Assembly (NCBI GenBank): GCA_937990725.1
Contig: CALKQS010000014.1
Coordinates: 1-64,000, forward strand
From: an uncultured Candidatus Saccharibacteria bacterium
GTDB taxonomy: Bacteria > Patescibacteriota > Saccharimonadia > Saccharimonadales > Saccharimonadaceae
Length of the DNA: 64,000 nucleotides
Direction of reading: 5' to 3'
The position numbers were made by a program, and so were the translations under genes. The notes under the pieces were generated by a model that worked only from the letters and a program-made list of their open reading frames with translations, was not told where the DNA came from and did not search any database. Shown piece by piece: positions 53,045 through 60,883 of the stretch (position 1 is its first letter; every line of letters begins with the position of its first letter).

Positions 53045-53470
53045 CTATTGCTGCTCGGCTGGTGCTTGCGTTTGTTGCTGATTCTCGGTGTCGCTATTGG
53101 TAGAGAATAGCTGGAGTGATTCGTCACTCAGGACGTTTGGGTCAAAGGTGCCATCGGCGATTTTGCTGCGGCGCTGCTGGTACATTTTTTTAAACTCGTC
53201 GAGCGATTGCTTCGTGATACTACCTTCGGTTTTGTATGTCTCGGGCTCGGCATCGCGAGCGGCTTGCTTGCGCACCTCCTGGAAGCCAGGCCGGCTGAGG
53301 TCGACCTGCGCTGCACCACTGGTATTGTACATATCCATGGCGACCCACACCATGACACCCGCAATGGCGATGACTCCGCAGATCATCACCAAAAAACGGT
53401 GCTCGCGCATAGTGCTCAGCTGGTGCTCGAAGTCGAGTTTATTGGGCTGGTTGGGTTGGCTGCTGGGCAC
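53045..53470 (-). CDS. Single-span membrane protein, unknown
   Basis: A 141-residue protein with a helix at about 28-48 and a polar, Gln/Glu-rich extracytoplasmic tail. GTG at 53470 is chosen because AAGGAGGT lies 6 bases ahead, inside the end of the upstream gene. The two genes overlap by 32 bases and are surely cotranscribed. No family recognised. Confidence 0.65.
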   Translation of the reverse strand: MPSSQPNQPNKLDFEHQLSTMREHRFLVMICGVIAIAGVMVWVAMDMYNTSGAAQVDLSRPGFQEVRKQAARDAEPETYKTEGSITKQSLDEFKKMYQQRRSKIADGTFDPNVLSDESLQLFSTNSDTENQQQTQAPAEQQ

Positions 53471-54002
53471 TCGGCACCTCCTTTTTGGCAGGGAATTGCT
53501 TACTATAAAATACATCAAACTGCGAACCGTACTGGCTCAGTAGCTGGTTGAGCCGCAAGGCGACATCGGCCACTCGTTTGCGTTGCTCACGCACGGGTTT
53601 GATGCGGTAGTAGAACTCGACCGGCTGGTCGGTGCAGTCGATACGTAGCAGCTCAGATAACTTCTCTTCGTACTGGCGGTATTCGCTGCGGAAGGCGGCA
53701 AGCTGAGTATTGTATTCTACCGTTGTCTTGGCAAGCTCCACACCGTCGAGCCGGTTGAGGGCAATGCGGCTATTGAGCGGTGCCATCAGGCGAGTGGCAA
53801 TCACCTCATACTGCTGCCCTTGGTTGACGCGGACAAGCCCGTCATTGGCATGGATGCGCCGCAGGGTAGACTTGACGCGGACGCAGTTTTGTTTTATTTG
53901 AGTGAGTTGATCGTTGCTGAGTGGCGCAGCGGGCTCGGCATAGGCCGGAGAGCCAAGTGTAGTAGTAGCAACTATAACAACAGCAAGAAAAGTGCGCTTC
54001 AT
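53439..54002 (-). CDS. Secreted helical protein, unknown
   Basis: A 187-residue protein with a signal peptide (MKRTFLAVVIVATTTLGSPA, cut near AYAEP), then a mostly helical, charged chain with coiled-coil character and two Cys (about 40 and 121). GGGGAG precedes the ATG closely; a CATAAT box 8 bases ahead is an alternative leaderless start. It probably works with the following membrane protein. No family recognised. Confidence 0.65.
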   Translation of the reverse strand: MKRTFLAVVIVATTTLGSPAYAEPAAPLSNDQLTQIKQNCVRVKSTLRRIHANDGLVRVNQGQQYEVIATRLMAPLNSRIALNRLDGVELAKTTVEYNTQLAAFRSEYRQYEEKLSELLRIDCTDQPVEFYYRIKPVREQRKRVADVALRLNQLLSQYGSQFDVFYSKQFPAKKEVPSAQQPTQPAQ

Positions 54003-54146
54003 AGCTCCCCATTATGACGCATCAGAGGAGATTGGTCAAATAGTTTGCCTAGATTGAATTAAATTCTTGTGTCGCTCCGGTTGGCCACTATCTTACGCAG
54101 ATTTTGCGTTAGCACCTTCAAGCTCAACACAAAACCTGGGAGTTCT

Positions 54147-54863
54147 TTAAGGGTGGTGTGATGCCATCTGTATAATAACTACAATAACTGCAAGAACAAA
54201 AGCCATGAAAGGTATTGCAAGACCAATAGCAACACCAATCTTGAGTCCTTGGTCGTCACCATCAACGAATTTGGCAGATGGTGCGTATGTCTGAATATTC
54301 CACCACCACCAGTTGTAGTGATTATTGAGAGCATCTTGAACGGTATGGGAATAATAAAGGATTCCCATACCAGGTGACACACCGGCGCTCAGGGCGTTGA
54401 GTAATCGCGTGTTCGCTCCGGCAAAGTTAAATTGGTTGCGTTGACCATTGACCCAGACAATAATAAAGCTTGACTCAGTTCTTGCTTTGGTAATCTGCTG
54501 TGGGTCGATGTCAAAGATAACACCGATTGATTGACCCATCGAAGCATCTACATCAATAGCACGGATACGGTTGGTGCTCGTCCATTCGAGAACACAGGGT
54601 GTCTCATTGAAATAACCAGTGCTATACCAGACAAATGTTGCTGCAATGAGTGGTGTGCCATCAAAGACGCTGCTATAACTAGCTTCAGTAGTTGGTTGCA
54701 ATGATTGTGTGGTAAGTGGCTGCATTGGCTGCATGATGGGCTGAGGGAGAGGGTTTGCTGCAACAGGAGTCCGGCCAATTGGTGGTGCGGGTTGCATAGT
54801 TGGTGTTGGTGGGTAGTATAAGGTGGTTTGCGGGTATACAGGTGTCGTGGGCTGCTGATTCAT
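54147..54863 (-). CDS. Pro/Gln-rich membrane protein, copy 1 (paralog of 55056)
   Basis: A 238-residue protein. Residues 1-60 are a Pro/Gln/Thr-rich cytosolic tail. A soluble domain (about 62-195) follows, with SSVFDGTPLIAAT, DIDPQQITKA and NWWWWNIQTYAPSAKFVDG, and then one membrane helix near the C-terminus (about 205-232). The second copy upstream has the same order. Function unknown. A TATAAT box lies 6 bases before the ATG. Confidence 0.7.
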   Translation of the reverse strand: MNQQPTTPVYPQTTLYYPPTPTMQPAPPIGRTPVAANPLPQPIMQPMQPLTTQSLQPTTEASYSSVFDGTPLIAATFVWYSTGYFNETPCVLEWTSTNRIRAIDVDASMGQSIGVIFDIDPQQITKARTESSFIIVWVNGQRNQFNFAGANTRLLNALSAGVSPGMGILYYSHTVQDALNNHYNWWWWNIQTYAPSAKFVDGDDQGLKIGVAIGLAIPFMAFVLAVIVVIIQMASHHP

Positions 54864-54869
54864 GGAAGT

Positions 54870-54875
54870 ATTATA
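54870..54875 (-). promoter_or_regulatory. -10 box, leaderless start of paralog copy 1
   Basis: TATAAT on the minus strand, 6 bases before the ATG at 54863; the same layout stands before copy 2. Confidence 0.65.
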
Positions 54876-55055
54876 CTATATAACTTGAGATCGGCAAGTA
54901 CGAATATGTTTTACGGTATATATTTTTGGTTGTAGACTTCCTATAGAAGTAACAATGCAGGAGTATGCCTGCATTTGCTGTATCTATTATATGGTGTCTT
55001 GGATACTGTTGTTTATTAGAAAATACGTCAATCAGCTTGCTGGAGTCATCTGGTT

Positions 55056-55954
55056 TTATGATAATAATGCCATAATAAAGGCGATAAGTACTACTATGAT
55101 TGGTATCACAAAAGCTATGATGAAGGCTATGTTGACGCCATTGTTGATAATCATCGCGTCGCGCTCGAAGCCGTCAATAATTTTAGCATAGGGTGCGTAG
55201 GCTTGAATGGCAGCCCACCACCAGTCGTAGTCGTTGTCGAGTGCACGCTCGACATTGTTGCCATAGAGAACGCCGCCAATACCTGGCGATACTGCAGCGC
55301 CAAGGCCAGCCAGCAGCTGGGTGTGTGCTCCAGCAAAGTCGAACTGGATGCGCTGGCCATTGACCCATATGATGATAAAGCTTGCCTCGACAGCTGCTTT
55401 GGTGATCTGCTGTGGATCAATATCGAGCACCACGCCGACCATTTGGTTTGTTTTGGAGTCGAAGTCGATGGCGCGGATACGATTGGCTGTTGTCCATTCG
55501 AGAATGCAGGGCACTTGGCTCAAGACGGTGCGGTTGTGGTAGTGCGAGACGGGTGTTGCCATAACGAGTGGTGTGCCGTCGAAAACACTGCTGTAGTTGG
55601 CGTTCATCGCTGCCGGTGCCGGCTGGGCTGCTGGCTGGACAACAAGGGGTGCGGGCTGCTGAACGGGTAATTGCTCGGCTGGTTGCGCAGGGTTACTTGG
55701 GGCGTTGGAGCTGCCGGTTGTGATATCTGAGCTGGTGCAGGCTGTGGCGCTGGCTGTATAACAAGAGGAGCCGGCTGCCGGATAGGTGATTGCTCAGCTG
55801 GCTGGGTGAGACTATCCTGGAGCGTTGGCTCTGATGGCTGCTGTGGCTGTGTTTGTACTGACTGCTGTGGATAATATGGTGGCGGCACAGGCTGAGCCTG
55901 AGGTGGAGCTGTCGGCTGTGATTGATAAGGATAAGAAGGAAATTGCTGATTCAT
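55056..55954 (-). pseudogene. Pro/Gln-rich membrane protein, copy 2, with internal repeat and -1 frameshift
   Basis: A frame of 116 codons from ATG 55954 (MNQQFPSYPYQ, Pro/Gln-rich) goes out of frame, and a second frame carries the conserved domain (SSVFDGTPLVMAT, DIDPQQITKA, DWWWAAIQAYAPYAKIIDG) and C-terminal helix to 55056. The Pro/Gln-rich part holds two copies of a repeat of about 40 codons (PAEQxPxxQPAPLV). Comparing the copies shows one base missing between 55677 and 55702. The intact protein would have about 299 residues. A TATAAT box lies 6 bases before the ATG. Confidence 0.75.
55672..55828. repeat. Imperfect 120-bp tandem repeat in coding sequence
   Basis: TGCTC-GGCTGG at 55672 recurs at 55791 (119 bases), while GCGTTGG at 55702 recurs at 55822 (120 bases). 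The difference of one base locates the frameshift. The copies have diverged visibly. Confidence 0.7.
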
Positions 55955-55960
55955 GAGCGT

Positions 55961-55966
55961 ATTATA
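55961..55966 (-). promoter_or_regulatory. -10 box, leaderless start of paralog copy 2
   Basis: TATAAT on the minus strand, 6 bases before the ATG at 55954. Confidence 0.65.
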
Positions 55967-56111
55967 CTATACTGGTAAATACGCGATGTGTCTTAACAGA
56001 GGTCATATACCTTGAGATCAGGACTTCATTAAAGCATAATAGCTCAGCAGGAGTATCCGTTACGCAGAATGAATTTTTGTTATGGCGGGAGCAATGCATA
56101 CGCAATAGAAG

Positions 56112-56945
56112 TTACTTGTGCTTGCCTGGCGAGGCCGCGCCGAGCTCGATGTGCTCCTTCTCAAACTCACGCAGGATCCGCCGCCGCATCTCGGCCGTGA
56201 GGGCCCACTGGTCGGATGGTTGGGTCTTGCCAGAGACAACGAGGCTAATCGACGACGCATTGAAGTCGCCAAGGATGTCGAAGTGTGGTGGCTCAATCAC
56301 TTTGCGCTGCCATTTTTCCTCGCTGGAGATTTCCTCGCCAATCCGGTTGATGATATCGCTCGCAGTACTAATATTGGTATCAGGCGCAACGGTAATGGTG
56401 AAGTACACCTTGCTATAGCCCATCGTTTTGTTGATAACATGCTGCACCACGCCGTTGGGGAAGAAGTGCACATTGCCCTCGACGTCGCGAATCACCGTGG
56501 AGCGCACGCCGATCCGCTCAACCGTCCCGCCAAAGCCATCGATCTCAATGATATCTCCTACCCGATACTGATTCTCACTAATAATAAACACCCCTGAGAG
56601 GAAATCCTTAACGAGTGACTGCGCGCCAAACCCAAAGGCCACACCAATAATTCCTGCACTCGCAAACAGCGGCGCAAGAGCTGCGCTATTGAAAAAATGG
56701 GTGAATATAGCATAGCCCGCAATCACCACCACAATAATACGCCACACATTAGCAAAGAGCCCGCCCAGCGTCTTGTGCCGCTTTTCGAGATCCTTCTTGG
56801 GCAGCGTACGCTGATATGTGGTAACGAAGGCATGTCGCGTTAGCCACATCACCACGCGCGGCCCCACCCAGTACAATGCAATTGCCACGATAATAATAAT
56901 GATAATCTCTAGTGCGGTGAGCTCGGGTGAGGTAATTGGCTTCAT
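56112..56945 (-). CDS. MscS-family small-conductance mechanosensitive channel
   Basis: A 277-residue protein. Three helices precede the pore helix FGAQSLVKDFLSGVFIISEN (about 107-126), followed by the beta domain (YRVGDIIEIDGFGGTVERIG) and the alpha/beta C-terminal domain. It opens under membrane tension to release osmolytes on hypo-osmotic shock. Its start codon is only 20 bases from the divergent TsaC-like gene. Confidence 0.93.
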   Translation of the reverse strand: MKPITSPELTALEIIIIIIVAIALYWVGPRVVMWLTRHAFVTTYQRTLPKKDLEKRHKTLGGLFANVWRIIVVVIAGYAIFTHFFNSAALAPLFASAGIIGVAFGFGAQSLVKDFLSGVFIISENQYRVGDIIEIDGFGGTVERIGVRSTVIRDVEGNVHFFPNGVVQHVINKTMGYSKVYFTITVAPDTNISTASDIINRIGEEISSEEKWQRKVIEPPHFDILGDFNASSISLVVSGKTQPSDQWALTAEMRRRILREFEKEHIELGAASPGKHK

Positions 56946-56953
56946 ATTATGGT

Positions 56954-56961
56954 AGTATAAC
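56954..56961. promoter_or_regulatory. Overlapping divergent -10 boxes
   Basis: TATACT on the minus strand (56959-56954) serves mscS, 8 bases from its ATG. TATAAC on the plus strand (56956-56961) could serve the TsaC-like gene, 4 bases from GTG 56966. The two hexamers share four base pairs. Confidence 0.5.
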
Positions 56962-56965
56962 AGAT

Positions 56966-57499
56966 GTGAATAATGAATTAAACCAGCTTGTGCTTACCTT
57001 GCAGCGTGGTGGTGTGGCAGTGCTGCGGACTGATACGCTGTATGGCATTGTTGCTCGGGCAGATGACGAAGCGGCAGTGGCGCGGGTATACCAGCTCAAG
57101 CAGCGCGATAGCAATAAATCATCGATTATTCTTGTAGCCGATGCCAGCCAGATTTATGTCGATGTGCCCACCTTGCCGTCGCTTGATACTTCTCAGCCCA
57201 CGAGTATCTTGCTCGATTCGCCCCATGCTCCGCAGTGGCTACGCCGCGCTAATGATATGCTGGCCTATCGCCAGCCGCAGCTGCCGTGGCTCCAGGCGGT
57301 CTTGCGCCAGACTGGCCCGTTGATTGCTCCCAGCGCCAACCTCGAGGGGCAGCCGCCCGCCCGCACTATTGCCGAAGCTCGTGTGTACTTTGGTAATGGT
57401 ATCGATTGCTATTATGATGGCGGTACTGTGCCGACTGATACGCCACCATCACGCTTGGTACGGGTGCTATCTGATGGGGTAGTGGAACGACTCAGGTAG
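56966..57499 (+). CDS. YrdC/Sua5-domain protein, TsaC-like
   Basis: A 177-residue protein. LQRGGVAVLRTDTLYGIVAR matches the N-terminal motif of threonylcarbamoyl-AMP synthase (consensus PTDTxYGL), followed by VYQLKQRDSNKSSIILVAD (KxR and K-S of the ATP site) and APSANLEGQPPA near residue 130 (SAN motif). The family makes threonylcarbamoyl-AMP for t6A at tRNA position 37. The GTG at 56966 is the probable start; the frame is open further upstream but only across the mscS start region. Confidence 0.85.
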   Translation: MNNELNQLVLTLQRGGVAVLRTDTLYGIVARADDEAAVARVYQLKQRDSNKSSIILVADASQIYVDVPTLPSLDTSQPTSILLDSPHAPQWLRRANDMLAYRQPQLPWLQAVLRQTGPLIAPSANLEGQPPARTIAEARVYFGNGIDCYYDGGTVPTDTPPSRLVRVLSDGVVERLR

Positions 57500-57675
57500 G
57501 GCATAATAACCTGAGAAAAATGTGGAAGCTTACTCAGTGATATAATTATTACAACATTTTTAGAGCGGTTTCATTACGCAAGTGAAAACATGCTAGACCA
57601 ATAGTGAGTTCTCATACCTCACCCAAATAACGTGGAGCGTGGGGCCACCCGCAAAAAGAGGCCATGTGATTCAGG

Positions 57676-57681
57676 TATAAT
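57676..57681 (+). promoter_or_regulatory. -10 box, leaderless start of trmB
   Basis: TATAAT, then 6 bases and ATG at 57688. No SD. Confidence 0.65.
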
Positions 57682-57687
57682 AGACTC

Positions 57688-58359
57688 ATGACATATCTTG
57701 ACCCTCAGCAATTTATCATTACTCGCAAACGCAAGAAATATCGCTTTGCTAAGTTCCATAACGCCACCAACTGCTACGAGTACGACGAATGGTGCCAGGC
57801 AACACCAGAGGTGCGGCAGAGTGCGACGGTGCTCGAGGTTGGCGCTGGTACCGGGATGTTTAGTGTGGAGCTAGCGGCGCAGTGCCCGGATGAGGTGTTT
57901 GTGGCACTGGATGTTAAGGGTGATCGCTTGCAAAAAGGGGCATACGCGGCGCTCGAGCGTGGCATCACCAATGTGCTGTTTGTACGGGCTCGGGCCGATC
58001 AGATTGGTGAGCTCTTTGCCGCTCACTCGCTCAAGCAGTTGTGGGTGACTTTTCCTGATCCATTCCCCAAGCGACGCAGCGCTGGCCGGCGTCTTACTCA
58101 CCCAACATTCTTGCGCCAGTACGAGCAGCTGCTACGGCCGAGTGGCTCGCTCTTGCTCAAGCACGACGACCGTGATTTCTTTTGCTGGAGCCTGGAGCAG
58201 CTCGTTACTCAAGAGTGGTCGATTCGCGAATTATCCTTCGATCTCCACGAGTCGTCACTACCTGATGAATACAAGACGCTCACCGCCTACGAACAGCGCT
58301 GGATGAGTGAGGGGAAAGCGATTGGCTGCGTGCGAGCGACGACCAGTAATGGCCAGTAG
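57688..58359 (+). CDS. trmB: tRNA (guanine-N7-)-methyltransferase
   Basis: A 223-residue enzyme that methylates G46 of the tRNA variable loop. LEVGAGTGMFSVELA is the SAM-binding motif, WVTFPDPFPKRRSAGRRL the TrmB signature (PDPWPKxRHxxRRL) and DEYKTLTAYEQRW the C-terminal motif. The length is normal. It is transcribed from its own leaderless promoter. Confidence 0.95.
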   Translation: MTYLDPQQFIITRKRKKYRFAKFHNATNCYEYDEWCQATPEVRQSATVLEVGAGTGMFSVELAAQCPDEVFVALDVKGDRLQKGAYAALERGITNVLFVRARADQIGELFAAHSLKQLWVTFPDPFPKRRSAGRRLTHPTFLRQYEQLLRPSGSLLLKHDDRDFFCWSLEQLVTQEWSIRELSFDLHESSLPDEYKTLTAYEQRWMSEGKAIGCVRATTSNGQ

Positions 58360-58377
58360 TATCGCTCCGTGGCAAGA

Positions 58378-59694
58378 TTACATACTCACCTGACTGAGCT
58401 CTAGCATGCCGTGTTGCTGGCTCGCTAGTGCGTTATTTTTGTAGCGTTGATCATAACTAATATCTGTGCTGCACCACTCGGGAGGGCAGAATGTTTCAGC
58501 ACGTAGTGTCGCCTCGGTCTCGCGGCCACGAAACTCAACTTCAGCAGTGATGAGCTTCCCCTCAAGGTTGCCGTGGTAGATATCAAGCTCGATTGTATGC
58601 TCGTTACTATCAGGGTCGGTGTAGGGTACATAGTAGCGTGTTTTCTCGATGCGCTTGCCCTTGGTGAGTGGCCATAGCGAAGCAAAGGTTGCTTCATTAA
58701 TAATGATATTTTGCTCATCTCGCACGACAGTACCACCCGATTTTACTGTGAGCTCAAAACGTTGCCCATCACCAAAACGCCGGACGCGTGTCTCCGATCC
58801 ATCGCTGCTGTGCGCGAGATAGCCCTGACTGATGTCGATATGATCATATAAGTCAATATCTGCTGGTATCTTATCAAGATTGACTAAAAATTTACGCTCA
58901 ACTTCTTTGAGCTGATTAGGGCGCTCAGGGACGTGAGAACTCATCATGTCGGCAGATTTTTCTTGTGCATAGCATGTCTCAAAATGATAAGCGAGGTTTG
59001 CATACAGCTCAGCAAGCTCAGGAAATTCTGTGCCAAATCGCTGAGTGAAGCTCTCGATGAGCTTGTCGTGTGCTGCTTGCAATTCAGCAAGATTTTTAAT
59101 GCCATAGTCCTCTTCGACTACCCGCACCCCTTGCCCAACAATATCCATCGCTACTGGAAGAATCTTATCGACTGCTCGTACAAAGCGTGCTTCGGGTGTG
59201 TTTTGTGCTTCGTAGCGCTCTAGCCCCTGACGCATAACGGGCGGAAGACGCTGTAATAATGTGTGGGCTGCTTGCTGCTCGTTTTGTTGTTTGATGGAAA
59301 GTTGCACAGGGGTAAGGTCGAATGTTGCGACATCGCCAGTGGCAATCTCGAGCAGCTCGTGGACAGTTGCAAATTGTTGCACCGCATCATTATCCAACTG
59401 CGGATAGAGACAGGCGCGTAATTCTGGCGCAAGGGCGGCAAGCGACCAACTATGCTCTGCATCATTCTCGCGCTCGCCACCGGGCCGGCGTGGCACGCGC
59501 ACTACATCGGCCAAATCACAGCTTATCTCCATACTCTGCAGTGCAATATGGCACAGCTGACTTTGGACTGGTGATGGTGTGATACCTCGTTCGTGTGACG
59601 TGTGTGGTGGATAATTGTGTTCTGGCAGCCAAGTCGTTGGCGTGTGATTATATTGGTTATTATTGTGGTGACTATTGTATGGCAGGTTATTCAT
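58378..59694 (-). CDS. HD phosphohydrolase - CYTH triphosphatase fusion
   Basis: A 438-residue two-domain protein. After an Asn/His-rich head of about 35 residues, residues about 45-240 form an HD domain like 5'-nucleotidase YfbR/HDDC2 (NDAEHSWSLAALAP with His81, VHELLEIATGDV with His112, Glu113 and Asp121). Residues about 258-425 form a CYTH domain: EVERKFLV is the ExExK-type strand, followed by TRVRRFG, ELTVKSG, RIEKTRYYV, ELDIYHG and AEVEFRG, the acid and base ladder that binds triphosphate. CYTH enzymes cleave triphosphates or cyclise ATP; HD enzymes remove phosphate from nucleotides. Joined, they could degrade a nucleotide stepwise. Confidence 0.85.
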   Translation of the reverse strand: MNNLPYNSHHNNNQYNHTPTTWLPEHNYPPHTSHERGITPSPVQSQLCHIALQSMEISCDLADVVRVPRRPGGERENDAEHSWSLAALAPELRACLYPQLDNDAVQQFATVHELLEIATGDVATFDLTPVQLSIKQQNEQQAAHTLLQRLPPVMRQGLERYEAQNTPEARFVRAVDKILPVAMDIVGQGVRVVEEDYGIKNLAELQAAHDKLIESFTQRFGTEFPELAELYANLAYHFETCYAQEKSADMMSSHVPERPNQLKEVERKFLVNLDKIPADIDLYDHIDISQGYLAHSSDGSETRVRRFGDGQRFELTVKSGGTVVRDEQNIIINEATFASLWPLTKGKRIEKTRYYVPYTDPDSNEHTIELDIYHGNLEGKLITAEVEFRGRETEATLRAETFCPPEWCSTDISYDQRYKNNALASQQHGMLELSQVSM

Positions 59695-59700
59695 ATCACT

Positions 59701-59706
59701 ACCATA
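59701..59706 (-). promoter_or_regulatory. Probable -10 box of the HD-CYTH gene
   Basis: TATGGT on the minus strand, 6 bases before the ATG at 59694. The hexamer is weak but the spacing equals that of other leaderless genes here. Confidence 0.4.
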
Positions 59707-59734
59707 GCGTGCTATAGTAAATATGGATAGATAG

Positions 59735-59740
59735 GATAAT
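59735..59740 (+). promoter_or_regulatory. Probable -10 box of the winged-helix Nudix gene
   Basis: GATAAT, 11 bases before ATG at 59752. No SD. Confidence 0.4.
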
Positions 59741-59751
59741 TTGAGTCAAAT

Positions 59752-60429
59752 ATGTTTGAGCAAGATACGATTAACCACCACATCCAAAGGCGTATCCTCA
59801 GTGTGTTGTGTTACCGCAAGGTGGCTCGCTTTCGTGATCTGCGTCCGCCGCGGGTGGATACCAATCTCTTTAGCTATCACCTCAAGGTACTGCAGCACCA
59901 CCAGCTTGTCCAAAAGGTGCCGGGTGGCTATAGCCTAGCGCCGCGTGGTTTGGTGTATGTCGATCGGGTGAGCACAGACACTATGCTGGTTCGGACCCAG
60001 CCCAAGATCGTAACCATGCTGGTGGTGCAAAATAGCAATGGAGACGTCTTGCTGCAGCAGCGCACCAAACAGCCCTACATCGATACCTGGACGCTCCCTT
60101 ACGGCAAGCTCCATATCGATGATAGATCTATCCAAGCGGCGGCTCAACGCGAAGCGGCGGAAAAAATTGGTGCTGTGGACCTAGTACTGCAGCATGCGGG
60201 CGAATGCTATATTCGTGTTTGGGTAGACAAGGCGATTCTCTCAACCACACTGGCTCATGTGTTTTATGGAGTAACTGATGATATCACTCCGCACGAGCGG
60301 CTCATTTGGGCGCGCCCACACAAGCTGGCGCAGTACACGCTTGCACCAGCAGTGGAGCAGATTGTAGCGCGGGTGTTCTTTCGCGACCCATACTTTTTTG
60401 AGGAATTTGACGACGTTTTAGATCAATAA
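59752..60429 (+). CDS. Winged-helix protein with degenerate Nudix domain
   Basis: A 225-residue protein. Residues about 8-70 form a winged helix (FSYHLKVLQHHQLVQKVPGG), residues about 80-215 a Nudix domain. The Nudix box GKLHIDDRSIQAAAQREAAE then KIGA has Asp for the first Glu and Lys for one Glu of the REuxEExGu core, so catalysis is doubtful and ligand sensing likelier. NrtR-type NAD regulators have the same two domains in the opposite order. It is divergent from the HD-CYTH gene and followed by mazG, both possible targets. Confidence 0.78.
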   Translation: MFEQDTINHHIQRRILSVLCYRKVARFRDLRPPRVDTNLFSYHLKVLQHHQLVQKVPGGYSLAPRGLVYVDRVSTDTMLVRTQPKIVTMLVVQNSNGDVLLQQRTKQPYIDTWTLPYGKLHIDDRSIQAAAQREAAEKIGAVDLVLQHAGECYIRVWVDKAILSTTLAHVFYGVTDDITPHERLIWARPHKLAQYTLAPAVEQIVARVFFRDPYFFEEFDDVLDQ

Positions 60430-60444
60430 CAAGGAGGAGGATGT

Positions 60445-60786
60445 ATGAAGATCGACGACTACGCACAGCAAGCAATCACTACCCTGAGCAGCGACTATGC
60501 CTATGGCGATGCCAATGCCCAGCTGATGGGTATGGTGCTGGGCCTGGGTGGCGAATCGGGCGAGGTGCTCGAGAAGTTCAAGAAGCTCCTGCGCGACCAG
60601 AAGGGTGAGATAACAGAGGTAGACAAGCAAGCGATTATCAAGGAGCTGGGTGATATCTTGTGGTATGTGACGGCGGTGGCGCACCTGCTTGGCTCGAGTC
60701 TTGAGGAGGTCGCTCAGCGCAACAACGCCAAGCTCGCCAGCCGCCAGCAGCGCGGCCAGCTGCGGGGTAGTGGGGATGACCGGTAA
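60445..60786 (+). CDS. MazG-like nucleotide pyrophosphohydrolase
   Basis: A 113-residue all-helical protein. GLGGESGEVLEKFKKLLRD and IIKELGDILWYVTAVA carry the ExxE and ExxD metal-binding pairs of the MazG superfamily, which split (d)NTPs to the monophosphate and PPi. It is a short single-domain form. AAGGAGGAGG precedes the ATG. It lies 15 bases after the winged-helix Nudix gene and is probably cotranscribed with it. Confidence 0.9.
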   Translation: MKIDDYAQQAITTLSSDYAYGDANAQLMGMVLGLGGESGEVLEKFKKLLRDQKGEITEVDKQAIIKELGDILWYVTAVAHLLGSSLEEVAQRNNAKLASRQQRGQLRGSGDDR

Positions 60787-60883
60787 GTCACACCCTGGCT
60801 GAGGCCACTACAACTCACCACAACCACCACTCGCGGATAGCAGTGGCGGTGTGAGAACTCGTCAATACTTTTGAGGTGTTTAT

